Assembly: GCA_016704655.1 (NCBI GenBank) | Contig: JADIZR010000011.1 | Coordinates: forward strand, 62,001 to 126,000 | Length of the DNA: 64,000 nt | Source: Pseudomonadota bacterium | GTDB lineage: Bacteria > Pseudomonadota > Gammaproteobacteria > Steroidobacterales > Steroidobacteraceae | Direction: 5' to 3' | Part shown: piece after piece, positions 25,743 to 38,212 of the stretch | Layout of the letters: every line of letters starts with the position of its first letter | How positions within the stretch are numbered: the stretch's first letter is position 1 | Program-made: the position numbers and the translations under genes | The notes under the pieces: generated by a model | The model's database searches: none | Seen by the model: only the letters and a program-made list of their open reading frames with translations | Told to the model about the DNA's origin: nothing

Positions 25743-27839
25743 CTACGGAGCAGCGCCCATCAGCCTCCTGGCGAAATACGTGTACTCGAGCGCGATCCGG
25801 TACGCGAGCTGGTCCTGGTTCGCCGCGCCACCGTGACCGCCTTCCATGTTCTCGTAGTAGAAGTAGTCCCGGCCGAACGACTGCAACCTCGCCGCCGCCT
25901 TGCGCGCGTGGCCCGGATGCACCCGATCGTCCTTGGTCGAGGTGTAGTAGAAGACCGGCGGATAGGCGACGTCGGCGCGCAGGTTCTGGTACGGCGACCA
26001 CCGCGACATGTACGACCAGTCGGTCGTGTCCGGATCGCCGTACTCCGCGACCCACGAAGCGCCCGCGCCGAGCTTGGTATAGCGCTGCATGTCGAGCAGC
26101 GGCACGCCGTTGACGATGGCCGCGTACAGGTCGGGCCGCTGGTTCATGACCACGCCCATCAGCAGGCCGCCGTTCGAGCGGCCGATGGCGCCGAGTTTTC
26201 CCGTCGAAGTCACGCCCGTCCGGATCAGGTCTTCCGAAACCGCAATGAAGTCGTCGAAGACCTGCTGCCGGTTTTCTCGCAGACCGGCATCGTGCCACCG
26301 TGGGCCGTACTCCGATCCGCCGCGGATGTTGGACAGCACGAGCACGCCGCCGCGTGACACCCAGAGCTTGCCCGCGAGCGCGCCATGCTGCGGCCGCGAC
26401 GGGTCTTCGTAGTAGACAGGGAGCGTGGCTGCGAGGAAGCCACCATAGGCGTACTGCACCGTCGGCGCGTTGCCGCGGGCGAGCACCGACTTCCTGCCCA
26501 TCACGAAGTACGGAATCCTGGTGCCATCCGTCGACGTCGCAAACCGCTGCTCGACGACGACGTCCGACGCATCGTAGGCCGCTGGCGTTGTGAAGATCTG
26601 CTCGATCGTACCGTTCGCGCTCGCGTGATAGAGCGTGAGTGGCGAGGTCAGGCTTTCGAACGAAAGCATCGCGTCGTCGGTGCCGCCGCCAGCGGAAGCG
26701 ATCTTCAGCACCCCGTTCGCGGGTAGCGCAATCGGGGTGGCCCGCCACTCGCCTTGCGGCGTGCGCAGGACACGCACTGCCTTGCCGGAAACGTTCTCGA
26801 GGTACTGCACCACCAGGCCGGTCTTACCGACTGCCACGGTCTCGATCGACTGTGTGTCGTTCGCGGCGAACACGGGCTCGGCAGTACCCAGTTTCAGGTC
26901 AAACGCGACGACCGAGCCCTGGCCGTACACCTTGCCCTGGTGAGTCCACGCTTCCCGCAAGGTGAAGATGGCGCGCCCGTCCAGCACACCCTCGAACGTC
27001 GAATGCAGCGGCAGCGGCAGCTTCGACGGCACGCCCAGGCCAGGTGCGTAGTAATGCTCCGCCTCGAAAAACGACACTGCGCGCACGACGAAAGGTTGCG
27101 CACCGCCGTCCTGATCGACGAAGGCGCGGACAGCGACGTCCTCCTGCCTGCCTTCGAAAAGCGCAGATGCTGCGGCCAGTGGCTTGCCGCGCTGCCACAC
27201 TTTCACGATGCGCGGATAGCCCGAGGCCGTCATCGATCCGGCACCCCAGTTCGTGCCCACGAGGAGCGTGTCGGCGTCGACCCACGCCACGTCGGACTTG
27301 GCTTCGGGCAGGGCGAACCCGTCTTTTACAAACGCCCGGGCCGTCGTGTCGAATTCACGCCAGGTCGACGAGTCGCTGCCGCCGCGTGACATCTCGACCA
27401 TGCACCGCCGGTATTCAGGCGACAGGCAGACGACCTGCCCCTTGATCCAGTTTTCGCCTTCGTCCTTTGCCAGCTGATCGAAATCGATCAGTGTTTCCCA
27501 CGCCGGCTTGCCCGTGCGATAGCTGGCGACGCTGGCCCGGCGCCACACCCCGCGCACTTGCCTGTCGTCCTGCCAGAAGTTGTAGACGGCGCCATTGTGA
27601 ATCGAGCCGGTCGGAATGCGCGTCGGTGACGTCAGGATCGAGCGCGCCTCCGCGCGCATCTGCGCAAAACGCGGATCGCCCTCGAGGACGGGCAGCGTGC
27701 GGGCATTCTCGGCACGTGCCCAGTCAAGCGCCTTCGCGCCTTCGATTTCTTCGAGCCAGCCGAACGGATCCGCGGGCTGCTCAGCCAGCAACGGCGCCGC
27801 GATCAAGACGGCCGCCGACACGGCCAGGGCAAATTTCAT
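25743..27839 (-). CDS. Prolyl oligopeptidase-family serine peptidase, exported
   Basis: The protein of 698 residues has a signal peptide (MKFALAVSAAVLIAAPLLAE) followed by an N-terminal beta-propeller and a C-terminal alpha/beta hydrolase domain. The catalytic serine is in GAIGRSNGGLLMG, the aspartate in STKDDRVHPGHARK and the histidine in MEGGHGGAANQ. The GFLAATLPVYYEDPSRPQHG and VLSNIRGGSEYGPRWHDAGL segments match S9A peptidases. It should cleave small proline-containing peptides in the periplasm. I chose the ATG at 27839 rather than a GTG two codons earlier because it gives a cleaner signal peptide. It converges on iorB, 20 bases away. Confidence 0.9.
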   Translation of the reverse strand: MKFALAVSAAVLIAAPLLAEQPADPFGWLEEIEGAKALDWARAENARTLPVLEGDPRFAQMRAEARSILTSPTRIPTGSIHNGAVYNFWQDDRQVRGVWRRASVASYRTGKPAWETLIDFDQLAKDEGENWIKGQVVCLSPEYRRCMVEMSRGGSDSSTWREFDTTARAFVKDGFALPEAKSDVAWVDADTLLVGTNWGAGSMTASGYPRIVKVWQRGKPLAAASALFEGRQEDVAVRAFVDQDGGAQPFVVRAVSFFEAEHYYAPGLGVPSKLPLPLHSTFEGVLDGRAIFTLREAWTHQGKVYGQGSVVAFDLKLGTAEPVFAANDTQSIETVAVGKTGLVVQYLENVSGKAVRVLRTPQGEWRATPIALPANGVLKIASAGGGTDDAMLSFESLTSPLTLYHASANGTIEQIFTTPAAYDASDVVVEQRFATSTDGTRIPYFVMGRKSVLARGNAPTVQYAYGGFLAATLPVYYEDPSRPQHGALAGKLWVSRGGVLVLSNIRGGSEYGPRWHDAGLRENRQQVFDDFIAVSEDLIRTGVTSTGKLGAIGRSNGGLLMGVVMNQRPDLYAAIVNGVPLLDMQRYTKLGAGASWVAEYGDPDTTDWSYMSRWSPYQNLRADVAYPPVFYYTSTKDDRVHPGHARKAAARLQSFGRDYFYYENMEGGHGGAANQDQLAYRIALEYTYFARRLMGAAP

Positions 27840-27912
27840 GGACACCAGGGCGACTCCTCCAGCAGCAGGCGCTTCGACCGGCGCCGCGCGCGTCAGTTCA
27901 ATGGCGATTCAT

Positions 27913-29005
27913 TCAGTCCCAGAGCGAGGCCATGTGCCCGATGTCGGGAGCCACCCGGCCCGCGTGGACTTCGGCCCACGTCGCCGTCGCGGCTGCGGCA
28001 CCACTCGCATGCTGCACGTGCAGCCAACTGGCACTCCACGCGACGAAGCCGTTGAGCGCCGTGACGACTCGCTCCTGGTAGCCGCGCGGACCCCAGTCCT
28101 GCACGCGCTTCCTGACCTGCGTCGGTGCGAAGAAGAACTCCGGCTTTGGCCCGGGCATACCCGACACGCGTGCAGGCGCCGCGTGATGGCTGCGGCCAAT
28201 GGCCATCGAATGCCGCAACTGGTCGCCGCAGTGCGAGTGCACGGATGCCAGCACGGGGCCGCTGCCGGCCATGTCGATCGCTACGATCGGCGCGCTGCGC
28301 GGGATGGCCGCCACGTCGTCATAGGTGACCACTTCGTCATAGCAACCGAGCGCATGCGTGAACGCATGGTTGCGCGGAGAGGTCACGCCGATGACCTCGA
28401 TCCCGGCACGGGCATCTGCACAGTGCGCAAAGCCGATCGCCGTCTTGCTCGATGCCGACAGCACCAGCACGCGTCGCGCACCGAACCAGTCGTTGTCGGC
28501 GAAGTAATCCTCGGCCAGCCAACCGGTGAGGAACAGTCCGCGCAGCAGCGCATGGCGATCCTCGGCATCGGTCCCGGCCTGGTACAGCGTGTCGCGGGTC
28601 GTCGCCGTGTACGCTCGGTACACGGGGGCATGAGCGGCTCGATGCGGCCCTTCGTCACGCAACCCGTCCGTGGTCGGCGTGACGGTCATGTCGACGTACC
28701 GTGCCATCGGGTACCAGCCGTAGTAGCGACCCCCCAGTCGACACGTCGGGGTGCCGTGACTCGACGACCTCGGCCCAGCCCATGGCCGGCACACAACCCC
28801 AGCCCGGCTCGCCGGTTGGAAAGAAATCCCAGTAGCCGAGCAGGTCGCCGGTCGTGGCGTAGGTCACCGTGTTCGCAGTGAGCGCAAAACGCTCGACCCG
28901 AAAACGCACCTGGCCCGGAGCGAGGGGCGGCATCTCCGCCTCGATCACCCTTGTGGCACCGTGCGAGCCGCGGTTGACCTGCAGCGTGACGTTCCGTGAT
29001 GTCAT
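27913..29005 (-). CDS. DUF2855-like protein (MDR-like), frameshifted
   Basis: The N-terminal frame starts at ATG 29005 (MTSRNVTLQVNRGSHGA) and has VRFRVERFALTANTVTYA and WDFFPTGEPGWGCVPAMGWA. In the C run 28730-28735 the frame changes, and the second frame continues YYGWYPMARYVDMTVTPT, LFLTGWLAEDYF, RRVLVLSASSKTAIGFAHC and VIGVTSPRNHAF to the stop at 27913. The repaired protein is about 363 residues. DUF2855 proteins resemble quinone/alcohol reductases with a degraded nucleotide site, and their role is unknown. It is divergent from the MttB-like gene, sharing a 155-base intergenic region. Confidence 0.75.
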
Positions 29006-29160
29006 TCTGGCTTCCCCCGGTTGGGAGGAGACTATAGCCGACCATGGCCGGTCCGGGCGGCCTCGTGGAGTAGCTTAAGACGAGCCGCCCTTGGATAATC
29101 ATCGGTTCGCCAATCGAGCGAGACAAGGAGCCCCACGCCGGGCCCCGCGGGAGTAGCTGG

Positions 29161-30729
29161 ATGAGACCGACGCTGAACGTCATCAGCCCCGAGTTGTGCG
29201 CCAGGGTGGTCACGGAGGCCAAGCGCATCCTCGCCGAAACCGGCATCGACATCCGCGGCCCCGGGATGCGCCAGCGCCTGCTCGACCACGGGTTGAAAAC
29301 CACTGCGGACGGCACCCGCGTCCTGTTCCCACCCGAAATCGTCGATCGCGCGATCGCGACGGCCCCCAAGTCGTTCACGCTGTATGACCGTGAAGGCCAG
29401 CCCCACGCGGAGCTGGGCGGCAACAACGTCCACTACGTGCCCGGCTCGAGCGGCCTGAAGATTCTCGATCACCGCACCGGTGAGACACGCCTCTCGAACT
29501 CGACCGACTTCATCGAATACGCCCGGCTCTGCGACGGACTCGAGCACATCGCCTACCTGGCGACCGCCTTCTCGACCAACAAGGACATCGAGTCGCAGGT
29601 GTCGGACGCGTGGCGCCTGTACATGCTGCTCACGACGTCGAAGAAGCCGATGGTCTCCGGAGCGTTCACCGAACACGGCGTGCCGCGCATGCGCGACATG
29701 ATGCAGCTGTTTCGCCGCGACCGGGCCGAGCTGATCGCGAAGCCGATGTCGATCTTCACGATCACCGCGACGGGTAACTTCCGCTACGGCGAGGATTCGT
29801 GCCAGAACATGCTCGACTGCGTCGAGGCCGGCATCCCCGTCGAGATCGTGCCCGTCACGCTGATGGGATTGATCGCGCCGGTGACGCTCGTGGGCGCGCT
29901 GGTCTTCCACGTGGCCGACGTGCTCACCGGCATCACGATGGCGCAGATCATCCGTCCAGGCGCACCCGTGCTGTTCGGCGGCGCCCCGGCGACGTTCCAC
30001 ATGAAGTCCGCGAGTTCGCCGATGGCGGCCATCGAGGCGCAGCACCTCAACGTCGCGTACGTCGCGGTGGCCAAGTCGCTCGGCCTGCCGACGCAGGCGT
30101 ACATGGCGCTCAGCGACGGCAAGTCGCTCGACGCGCAGGCCGGCGGCGAAACGTTCAGCAGCGCACTGCTGGCGGCGATCGCCGGCGTCAATTCGGTCTC
30201 GGGCCCCGGCATGCTCGACTTCGTGCTCACGTTCAGCCTGCCGAAGCTGGTGTTCGACAATGAAGTGTGCGGCCAGTGCCTGCACTTCGTGCGCGACATG
30301 AACATTGTCGAAGACCTGCCGGCGAAGCAGCTGGTGGAAGACCTGCTGGCAAACGATCACCTGATCACGTCGCCGCACACGCTGAGCCACTGGCCGCAGG
30401 AACTCTATCTAACGAACCCGGTGATTGATCGCGAGAACCGCGAAACCTGGGAAAAGGCTGGCGCCCCCGACCTCTACCAGCGCACCTGCACCGAGGTCGA
30501 AAATCGCCTGCAGTCGTATACGCCGATTGCGACCGATGCGGCCATCGACGTGGAAATGCGGCGCATGATCGTTGCCGGCATGACGGCAGAGGCACCCTTA
30601 CCGGAGCTGCCGCCCCCGCCGGAGGGCGGCCCGCGCGAGACGCAACGTGCGCGTCGCCCGAATCGCCGACGGCGGCCTGACACCGGCGTGACGACGGGGG
30701 GGGGGGGGGGGGGGGGGGGGGCAGGCTGA
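29161..30729 (+). CDS. MttB-family (non-pyrrolysine) methyltransferase 1
   Basis: The protein of about 500 residues belongs to the trimethylamine:corrinoid methyltransferase family. Its barrel segments include LFPPEIVDRAIATAPKSFTL, YVPGSSGLKILDHRTGE, KPMSIFTITATGNFRYGED, VEIVPVTLMGLIAPVTLVGA and RPGAPVLFGGAPATFHMK. No in-frame amber codon occurs, so it is the non-pyrrolysine type, whose known members demethylate glycine betaine, proline betaine, carnitine and similar compounds. A corrinoid partner is not seen in the window. The last 25-30 residues enter a 26-base G run, so the true C-terminus is uncertain. ATG 29161 follows a GGGAG at 29149-29153. Confidence 0.85.
   Translation: MRPTLNVISPELCARVVTEAKRILAETGIDIRGPGMRQRLLDHGLKTTADGTRVLFPPEIVDRAIATAPKSFTLYDREGQPHAELGGNNVHYVPGSSGLKILDHRTGETRLSNSTDFIEYARLCDGLEHIAYLATAFSTNKDIESQVSDAWRLYMLLTTSKKPMVSGAFTEHGVPRMRDMMQLFRRDRAELIAKPMSIFTITATGNFRYGEDSCQNMLDCVEAGIPVEIVPVTLMGLIAPVTLVGALVFHVADVLTGITMAQIIRPGAPVLFGGAPATFHMKSASSPMAAIEAQHLNVAYVAVAKSLGLPTQAYMALSDGKSLDAQAGGETFSSALLAAIAGVNSVSGPGMLDFVLTFSLPKLVFDNEVCGQCLHFVRDMNIVEDLPAKQLVEDLLANDHLITSPHTLSHWPQELYLTNPVIDRENRETWEKAGAPDLYQRTCTEVENRLQSYTPIATDAAIDVEMRRMIVAGMTAEAPLPELPPPPEGGPRETQRARRPNRRRRPDTGVTTGGGGGGGGAG
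30696..30721 (+). repeat. Uninterrupted run of 26 G
   Basis: A single homopolymer at the end of the MttB-like frame. A C6 run follows 14 bases later (30736-30741), the same G-then-C order as in the larger damaged blocks. Homopolymers this long are very rare in high-GC genomes and are probably basecalling artefact. Confidence 0.7.
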
Positions 30730-30864
30730 CGCGGCCCCCCTGGGACTCTTCCGCAATCTGTGACCTGAATCAAGGTCCTGGCTGCGCGTTCTCACGGGTT
30801 CGGGCTCCCGGGCCGCAGTATCTCCCCCATTCTGTCCAACGACGGTGCCGAAAGGCAGCTCACC

Positions 30865-33477
30865 TTGCCCCTGCTCACCACGACCAAGCCGCCCGTTGCA
30901 CCGGTGCGCGCCAGCGGCCTGCCGATTGGCGCGTGGCTGGTGCTGGGGTTCGCGCTGGTGATTGGCGCATTCACCGCTGCCAGCGTCGTGTCTCTGCGCA
31001 GCACCCGCGGTGCAACGGCTGATCTTGAGCGGATGCAGCAGCAGTTCGAGCCCTTGTCACGCAGCGTGCGTGATCTCGGCGACGGCGTGGCGACCTTCGA
31101 TCGGATGGTGCTCGCCTACCTGCGGGCTGGCACGCGCGACAAGTACACGGCGACCGTCGCCTCTGCGGAACGCCTGTCGCGGGCCGCGGGCCGGATGCTC
31201 GACGTCGATGCTGACGCTGAAGCCGCTCTGGTCGGCCCGCTGTTGCAGCGCATCGCTGATCACCAGGCCCAGGGCTTTGAACTGCTGAATCTGCAGGACG
31301 AGCGCCGGCGCGTCATCGCCAATCTCGAGTCCGCTTACGCAGCGCTGGATCGCCGCGTCAGGGGCGCGGGCGGGTCCGGCGTCATGGTCGGCGAGAGCCT
31401 GTTGGCGCGGCCGTCGCTGGCGGAGCTGGCACGCGCCGTGGAAGCTGCCCGTCACGACGTCTTGAGCGAACTGACCCGTGGCGGCAATTTCAGTGCCGGG
31501 CCCAACGGCAGCGAATCACGCTTGCGCCAGGCGATCGAAAACCACCGCGCAGAATTCGCAGTCTCCCCTGGCCGTAACTGGCTCGCCATGCAGACCGAGG
31601 ACTTCAACCGGGCAGTCAAGCTGCGGCGGCAGGCTCTGCGACTCGGCGCAGACATCGAAACACGGCAGGCGACTTTCGCGGCGGAAGGCGATGCACTCGC
31701 GGTCCACATCCGTGACAACGTGGAGGCGCCGGCGTGGCGCGCATTCACGGCAGCAGCGGCGGGCGCCCAGGGGGCCGTCGCGAAATCCGAGCAGACGATC
31801 CGGACTGCGACCTTCAAGGCGATCCTGCTGGCGCTGCTCGCACTGGCCACGACCACGTGGGCGATCACCTGGCCCGTCCGCCGGCTGACCGCCGGGGCCC
31901 GCCGCCTGGCCGCGGGTAACCTGGCGACTCGCGTGATGCGCGGCGGCGCCCGCGAGCTCGACGAACTCGCCAACGCGTTCAATCACATGGCCGGCGAGCT
32001 GGCTGACGCGGAGCGCGCGGTCAAGACCTACCAGGCGCACCTCGAACACCGCGTCGAGGAGCGCACGCTGCAGCTGCGGCACCTTGCCGAGCACGATCCG
32101 CTCACGAATCTGCCGAACCGACGACAGCTGTTCCAGCGCCTGAACGACATGCTCGAATCTGCCGGCACCGAGGGACCGCTGGCGTCGCATATCGCGGTGC
32201 TGTTCCTCGACCTCGACAATTTCAAGACCGTCAACGACACGCTTGGCCACGAATTCGGCGACCGCGTGTTGACCGAGATCGGCGGACGCCTGCGCGATGT
32301 CGCCGGCGAGTCCGGGTTCATCGCGCGACTGGGCGGCGACGAGTTCACGCTGGTGTTCACCTATTCGGGCGACTCCGCCGAGGTCGAGCGTCACGCCGAG
32401 CACCTGGTCGCAAGCTTCCAGCGGCCACTGCTCATCGATCGGCGCGAGGTGTGTGTCGGCGTGAGCTGCGGCGTCGCCCTTTTCCCCGAACATGGTCGCG
32501 ATGCGACGTCGCTGCTGCGTGCGGCGGATGTCGCACTGTTCCGCGCCAAGGAACTGGGCCGCAACCGCCTGTGCGTCCACGACCCGTCGATGCTGGTGCA
32601 GGCGTCGAACCGCTTCCGCGTCGAGCAGGCGCTGCGCAAGGCCATCGAGGGCGGGGAACTGGTGCTCCACTACCAGCCGCAGGTGTGCCTGGGCAGGCGG
32701 CGCACCATCGCCGTGGAAGCGCTGCTGCGCTGGAGACGCAGCGACAACCAGATCGTCGCGGCGGGTGAATTCATCGAAATTGCCGAGCAGTCAGGCCTGA
32801 TGCTCGACCTGAACGACTGGATCCTGGAAACGGCGGCCGAGGCCGTGAGCCGTTGGCGGCGCGAAGGCTGGCCCGATGCGCGCGTGGCCATCAACGTGTC
32901 GGCACAGCAGTTCCTGGCCGGGAATTTTCCGCTCGACATCGAGCGCCTGCTCGCCCGGCATGGCTTGCCGCCCGAATCGATCGAACTCGAACTGACGGAG
33001 ACGGTGCTGCAGACCGGCGCAGTGACGGTCGAGGCATTGCACAGCCTGCGCCTGCTCAACGTCGACACCGCGCTCGACGATTTCGGCACGGGTTTCTCGT
33101 CGCTGACCTCCATCGAGCGGCTGCCGCTCAGCCGGGTCAAGCTCGACCGCAGCGTGATTGCAGGAATCGACAGCAACCCGCGCTCGGCCGCAATCGTGCA
33201 CTCGATCATCGGCCTCTGCCGCAACCTCGGGCTGCAGGTGACGATCGAAGGCGTGGAGCGCGCCGCCCAGCTCGACTTCCTCGCGGCTTGCGGTGAAGTC
33301 TCGATCCAGGGCTTCCTGGTGGCCAGGCCGGTCGAAGCGTCCGCCATCATCGACATGGTCCGCTGCACGCGCGGTCATCTCGAATCGCTGCTGAGCGCGG
33401 CGGAACGACAACGTGCCGCGACGGTCGTGGAAGACATCACGAGTTCGGTCCGCGTCCTGGGTCGCCACCGCAGGTAA
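30865..33477 (+). CDS. Membrane-bound GGDEF-EAL protein
   Basis: The 870-residue protein has a first membrane helix near residues 20-45 (GAWLVLGFALVIGAFT), a long helical periplasmic sensor segment, a second helix near residue 320 (LLALLALATTTWAI), a HAMP linker, a GGDEF domain (DPLTNLPNRRQLF, FLDLDNFKTVNDTLGH, RLGGDEF) and an EAL domain (AVEALLRW, ELTETVL, DDFGTGFSSL, KLDRSVI). Both catalytic motifs look intact, so cyclic-di-GMP synthesis and breakdown are both possible; which dominates cannot be told. The start is a TTG at 30865. It precedes the DUF2799-like lipoprotein gene with a spacing of four bases. Confidence 0.9.
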   Translation: MPLLTTTKPPVAPVRASGLPIGAWLVLGFALVIGAFTAASVVSLRSTRGATADLERMQQQFEPLSRSVRDLGDGVATFDRMVLAYLRAGTRDKYTATVASAERLSRAAGRMLDVDADAEAALVGPLLQRIADHQAQGFELLNLQDERRRVIANLESAYAALDRRVRGAGGSGVMVGESLLARPSLAELARAVEAARHDVLSELTRGGNFSAGPNGSESRLRQAIENHRAEFAVSPGRNWLAMQTEDFNRAVKLRRQALRLGADIETRQATFAAEGDALAVHIRDNVEAPAWRAFTAAAAGAQGAVAKSEQTIRTATFKAILLALLALATTTWAITWPVRRLTAGARRLAAGNLATRVMRGGARELDELANAFNHMAGELADAERAVKTYQAHLEHRVEERTLQLRHLAEHDPLTNLPNRRQLFQRLNDMLESAGTEGPLASHIAVLFLDLDNFKTVNDTLGHEFGDRVLTEIGGRLRDVAGESGFIARLGGDEFTLVFTYSGDSAEVERHAEHLVASFQRPLLIDRREVCVGVSCGVALFPEHGRDATSLLRAADVALFRAKELGRNRLCVHDPSMLVQASNRFRVEQALRKAIEGGELVLHYQPQVCLGRRRTIAVEALLRWRRSDNQIVAAGEFIEIAEQSGLMLDLNDWILETAAEAVSRWRREGWPDARVAINVSAQQFLAGNFPLDIERLLARHGLPPESIELELTETVLQTGAVTVEALHSLRLLNVDTALDDFGTGFSSLTSIERLPLSRVKLDRSVIAGIDSNPRSAAIVHSIIGLCRNLGLQVTIEGVERAAQLDFLAACGEVSIQGFLVARPVEASAIIDMVRCTRGHLESLLSAAERQRAATVVEDITSSVRVLGRHRR

Positions 33478-33481
33478 CTCC

Positions 33482-34105
33482 ATGAAAGCCGCTGCACTGT
33501 TGATCGCCCTGTCCACGCTGCTGCTTGGCGCCTGCGCCGCGAAGATGTCCAAGGACGAGTGCCGCACCGTCGACTGGCGCACGGTAGGCTACGAAGACGG
33601 CGTGGCCGGGCGGCCGGGTGACCGCATCGGCGAGCACCGGCGCGCGTGCGCCGAGTACGGCGTCACTCCGGACCTGAATGCGTATCTCGCTGGACGCACC
33701 GCCGGGCTCAGGGAGTACTGCCAGCCGCACAACGGCTATCGCGCGGGCGCCAACGGCTACACCTACTTCGACACCTGTCCCGCCGACCTGGCCGAAGCAT
33801 TCGAAATCGCCTACGACGAGGGGCGCGCGCTCTATGTGCGGGAACGCCGCGTCACCGACACCGAAGAACAGATCGAGGACAAACGCCGCGAGATCCGGCG
33901 GCTCGAGGATCGGGTGGCGGAGAGTGCCTTCGACGTGATCGACACGACTTCCACGGCGGAAGAGCGCACACAGGCGGTCCTGGACACCAAGCAGGCGGCC
34001 GAGCGCATCGGCCGGCTCAAGGCGGAGATCACCGAACTCGAGCGGGAACGCGCCCGCTACCAGGCGGAACTCGACGCTTACCGGCAGACCGTCGTCCTGC
34101 GATAG
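33482..34105 (+). CDS. DUF2799-like lipoprotein with C-terminal coiled coil
   Basis: The 207-residue protein starts with a lipoprotein signal (ALSTLLLGACAAKMSKDEC, lipidated cysteine near residue 18). The middle is a cysteine-containing domain (CRTVDWRTVGYEDGVAGRP, RRACAEYGVTPDLNAYLAG, REYCQPHNGYRAGANGYTY), which resembles DUF2799. The rest from about residue 115 is a charged heptad-like helix (EEQIEDKRREIRRLEDRV, IGRLKAEITELERERARY). The ATG at 33482 lies four bases after the GGDEF-EAL stop, so the two are likely co-expressed. The function is unknown; an envelope role is likely. Confidence 0.75.
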   Translation: MKAAALLIALSTLLLGACAAKMSKDECRTVDWRTVGYEDGVAGRPGDRIGEHRRACAEYGVTPDLNAYLAGRTAGLREYCQPHNGYRAGANGYTYFDTCPADLAEAFEIAYDEGRALYVRERRVTDTEEQIEDKRREIRRLEDRVAESAFDVIDTTSTAEERTQAVLDTKQAAERIGRLKAEITELERERARYQAELDAYRQTVVLR

Positions 34106-34111
34106 CGCGGG

Positions 34112-34175
34112 CTAGGCGTCGCTGCCCGCCGCTTCCTGCAGGGCAAAGCGGGCTTTCGCCTTCTGCACGATCTCG
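34112..34175 (-). CDS. C-terminal fragment of an unidentified protein
   Basis: The minus-strand frame ends at 34112 with HEIVQKAKARFALQEAAGSD followed by A and a stop. Only about 20 residues are trustworthy before the G-rich block begins, so a full gene once ran leftward through that block. It converges with the DUF2799-like gene, six bases away. I do not recognise the family. Confidence 0.4.
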
Positions 34176-35905
<1,730 letters not shown>

Positions 35906-35931
35906 GGCGGCCATGCCATGATCGCCCGGGC

Positions 35932-38212
35932 ATGACGCACGTAATCGCGCGACCCCTCCTTGCGCTGCTAGTCGCAGCCGCGCACGCGGCCACTGCACAC
36001 GCGGCCGTGCAGGTGATCGTGGGGCCGACACCGATCCCCGACGGCGAAGCCGCCGCCGCAGGCGATATCACGGTGATCAACGAGAAGCTTGCGTTCGCGC
36101 TCGCCGTCGAGAGCCCTGTGCCTTATGGCGTGCCGCGCGGCGCAATCATCGACGTCGGACCCGTCGTGGGCGGCAAGCCAGCACGCGACCGTGTCGTCTT
36201 CGCCGACTTCATCCCGAACAACTGGTCGGCCTGGCCGAACACCTACCAGAAGGTGGACATCGTCGAGCGCGGCCCGCAGCAGGTCGTCATCAAGACGACG
36301 CGCGACTGGGGCAAGGTCACGATCGCGACCACGTATACGCTGCGCTCCGGTGCGGACCGGATCGAGATGCGGACGACGATGACCAACACCGGCGACACGC
36401 CGCTGGCTGGCCTGCTGTCGGGCCAGACGCTGTGGCCCAGCGCCGGCCATTTCTTCGGTGTCCCCGGCCTCGGCGACCTGCAGGAAGGCAAGTCGACGGG
36501 AGCGCTGGCCCACCGCGCCGTTGCGTACGACGAGGACTGGAGCATCACGCTCCATGCGCCGTACCTGAACTTTGTTGGCTCCCGCTCGAAAGACCTGCTC
36601 CTGCAGCACACGCTCCAACCCGGCGAGTCACGCACGTTCGACACGTGGCTGCAGGTCGGTCCTCGTGGCGACCTGAGCCCGATCATGGCCGCCGAGATCG
36701 AGCGTGGCCGCTTGCCGGCGGGCACCTTGCGTGGCTCCGTCACCGCTCGCGATGGCAAGCCGGTGAATGAACCGGTGGTCGTCGTGTCGAAGCAAGGCAC
36801 GCCGTACGCATGGAGTTTCGGTCACGACGGGCGTTTCGACATGCCGTTGCCGGCCGGCAACTACGAGATCTACGCGACAGGCAAGGGGTATTCGCAGGGC
36901 AAGCCAGTGCCCGTCAAGGTCACCGCGGGTGCCGTGATGACTGCGGATTTCGGCGACCTGGAGCCACCGGGCCGGGTCGACTTCACCGTCGTCGATGCCC
37001 ACACGATGCGGCCCCTGGATGCGCGCATCGGCATCACCGAGGGCCAGCGGCAGCTGGTCGAGTTCCTCGGCCGCGACACGTTCTTCACCGAACTCGACCG
37101 CAAAGGCCGGTTGCAGGCGGCGATGGCACCGGGCAGCTACGGCTTCACGGTCTCGTCCGGTGGCGGCTTCCTGGGTCCGAAGCAGGCGGTGACGCTCGAC
37201 GTGCGACCGGGCCAGACCGCAGCGGCGAAGGTGGCGCTCGTGCGGTTGTTCGATCCGCCCGCGAGCGGCTGGTATTCGGCCGACCTGCACCATCACGCCG
37301 ACCAGGCCGAAGGCGTCACGCCGCCGGAATACCTGGCGCGCTCGCAACTCGCCGCAGGGCTCGACCTCCTTTTCGTCAGCGATCACGACTCCACCGCGAA
37401 CCACGCGTCGCTGCAGCAGATCGCCGATGCGCGCGGCGTGCCGTTCATCCCCTCGCTCGAGCTGTCGCCGTCGTGGGGACACTTCAATGCGTGGCCGCTG
37501 CGGCCGAACCTGCAACTCGCGATCGACACGGCGACGGCCACCATCGACGAAGTGCTTGGTGAAGCGCGCCGCCAGGGTGCAATCGTCGTGCAGTCGAATC
37601 ATCCGTTCATTCCGTACGGCTACTTCGCAAGCCTCGGCGCCGGTCTCGTTCCGGGAGGCTTCAATCCCGCGTTCGACCTTGCGGAAATCAATTCCGACGT
37701 GCCCTACGACCCGATCGTGCTCGAGGCTGTCTGGCGCCTGTGGAACGCGGGACATCGCTACTACCTGTCGGGCGGCACGGACGTGCACGACGTCTGGAAC
37801 CACGAGTCCGGCCGCATCCGGACACTCGGTCGCGTCGACGGCCCGCTCACGCCGGTGTCGTATGCCGAGGCCGTCAAGAACGGGCACGCATACGTGAGTT
37901 ACGGGCCGTTGATCGAACCGGAGGTCATGTTTGGCAGTGAATTGAAAGTCCGGCCTGGCGCGCCCTTCCCGCTCGCCTTCCGGTTGCGATCGGTGACCGG
38001 CTTGAAGCAAGTCAAGCTGATCGGCGCGGGCACGGTGGCGTTCACCCGGATCTTCACCGACGAACCCCGGGAAGCACGCGTCGAGTTCAAGCCGACAGCG
38101 ACAGGACACACCTGGTACTCGCTGGAGGTTGAAGACGTCGCAGGATTGAAGGCGTACTCGAACCCGATCTGGGTCGACGCTGTCGACTTGCCGCAATTTC
38201 CGGCACGGCCCG
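35932..38212 (+). CDS. CehA/McbA-type exported metallohydrolase (PHP domain)
   Basis: The protein of about 760 residues has a signal peptide (PLLALLVAAAHAATAHAA), an N-terminal beta-rich domain, a carboxypeptidase-regulatory-like fold (PAGNYEIYATGKGYSQGKP) and a C-terminal PHP-type metallophosphatase/hydrolase domain. Metal motifs are YSADLHHHADQAEG, LFVSDHDSTANHA, IPSLELSPSWGHFN, QSNHPFIPYGY and SGGTDVHDVWN. Members include carbaryl hydrolase CehA and phosphoesterase-like proteins; the natural substrate here is unknown. The start codon ATG 35932 is clear. The C-terminus after SNPIWVDAVDLPQFP is lost in G/C noise, so the true stop is not visible. Confidence 0.8.

Noticed and set aside
30696..30721. 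G-quadruplex or regulatory poly-G tract
   Set aside because: A pure 26-G run beside other artefactual G/C blocks is more simply a basecalling error.
29161..30729. Pyrrolysine-containing trimethylamine methyltransferase
   Set aside because: No in-frame TAG occurs in the barrel, so it belongs to the non-pyrrolysine group.
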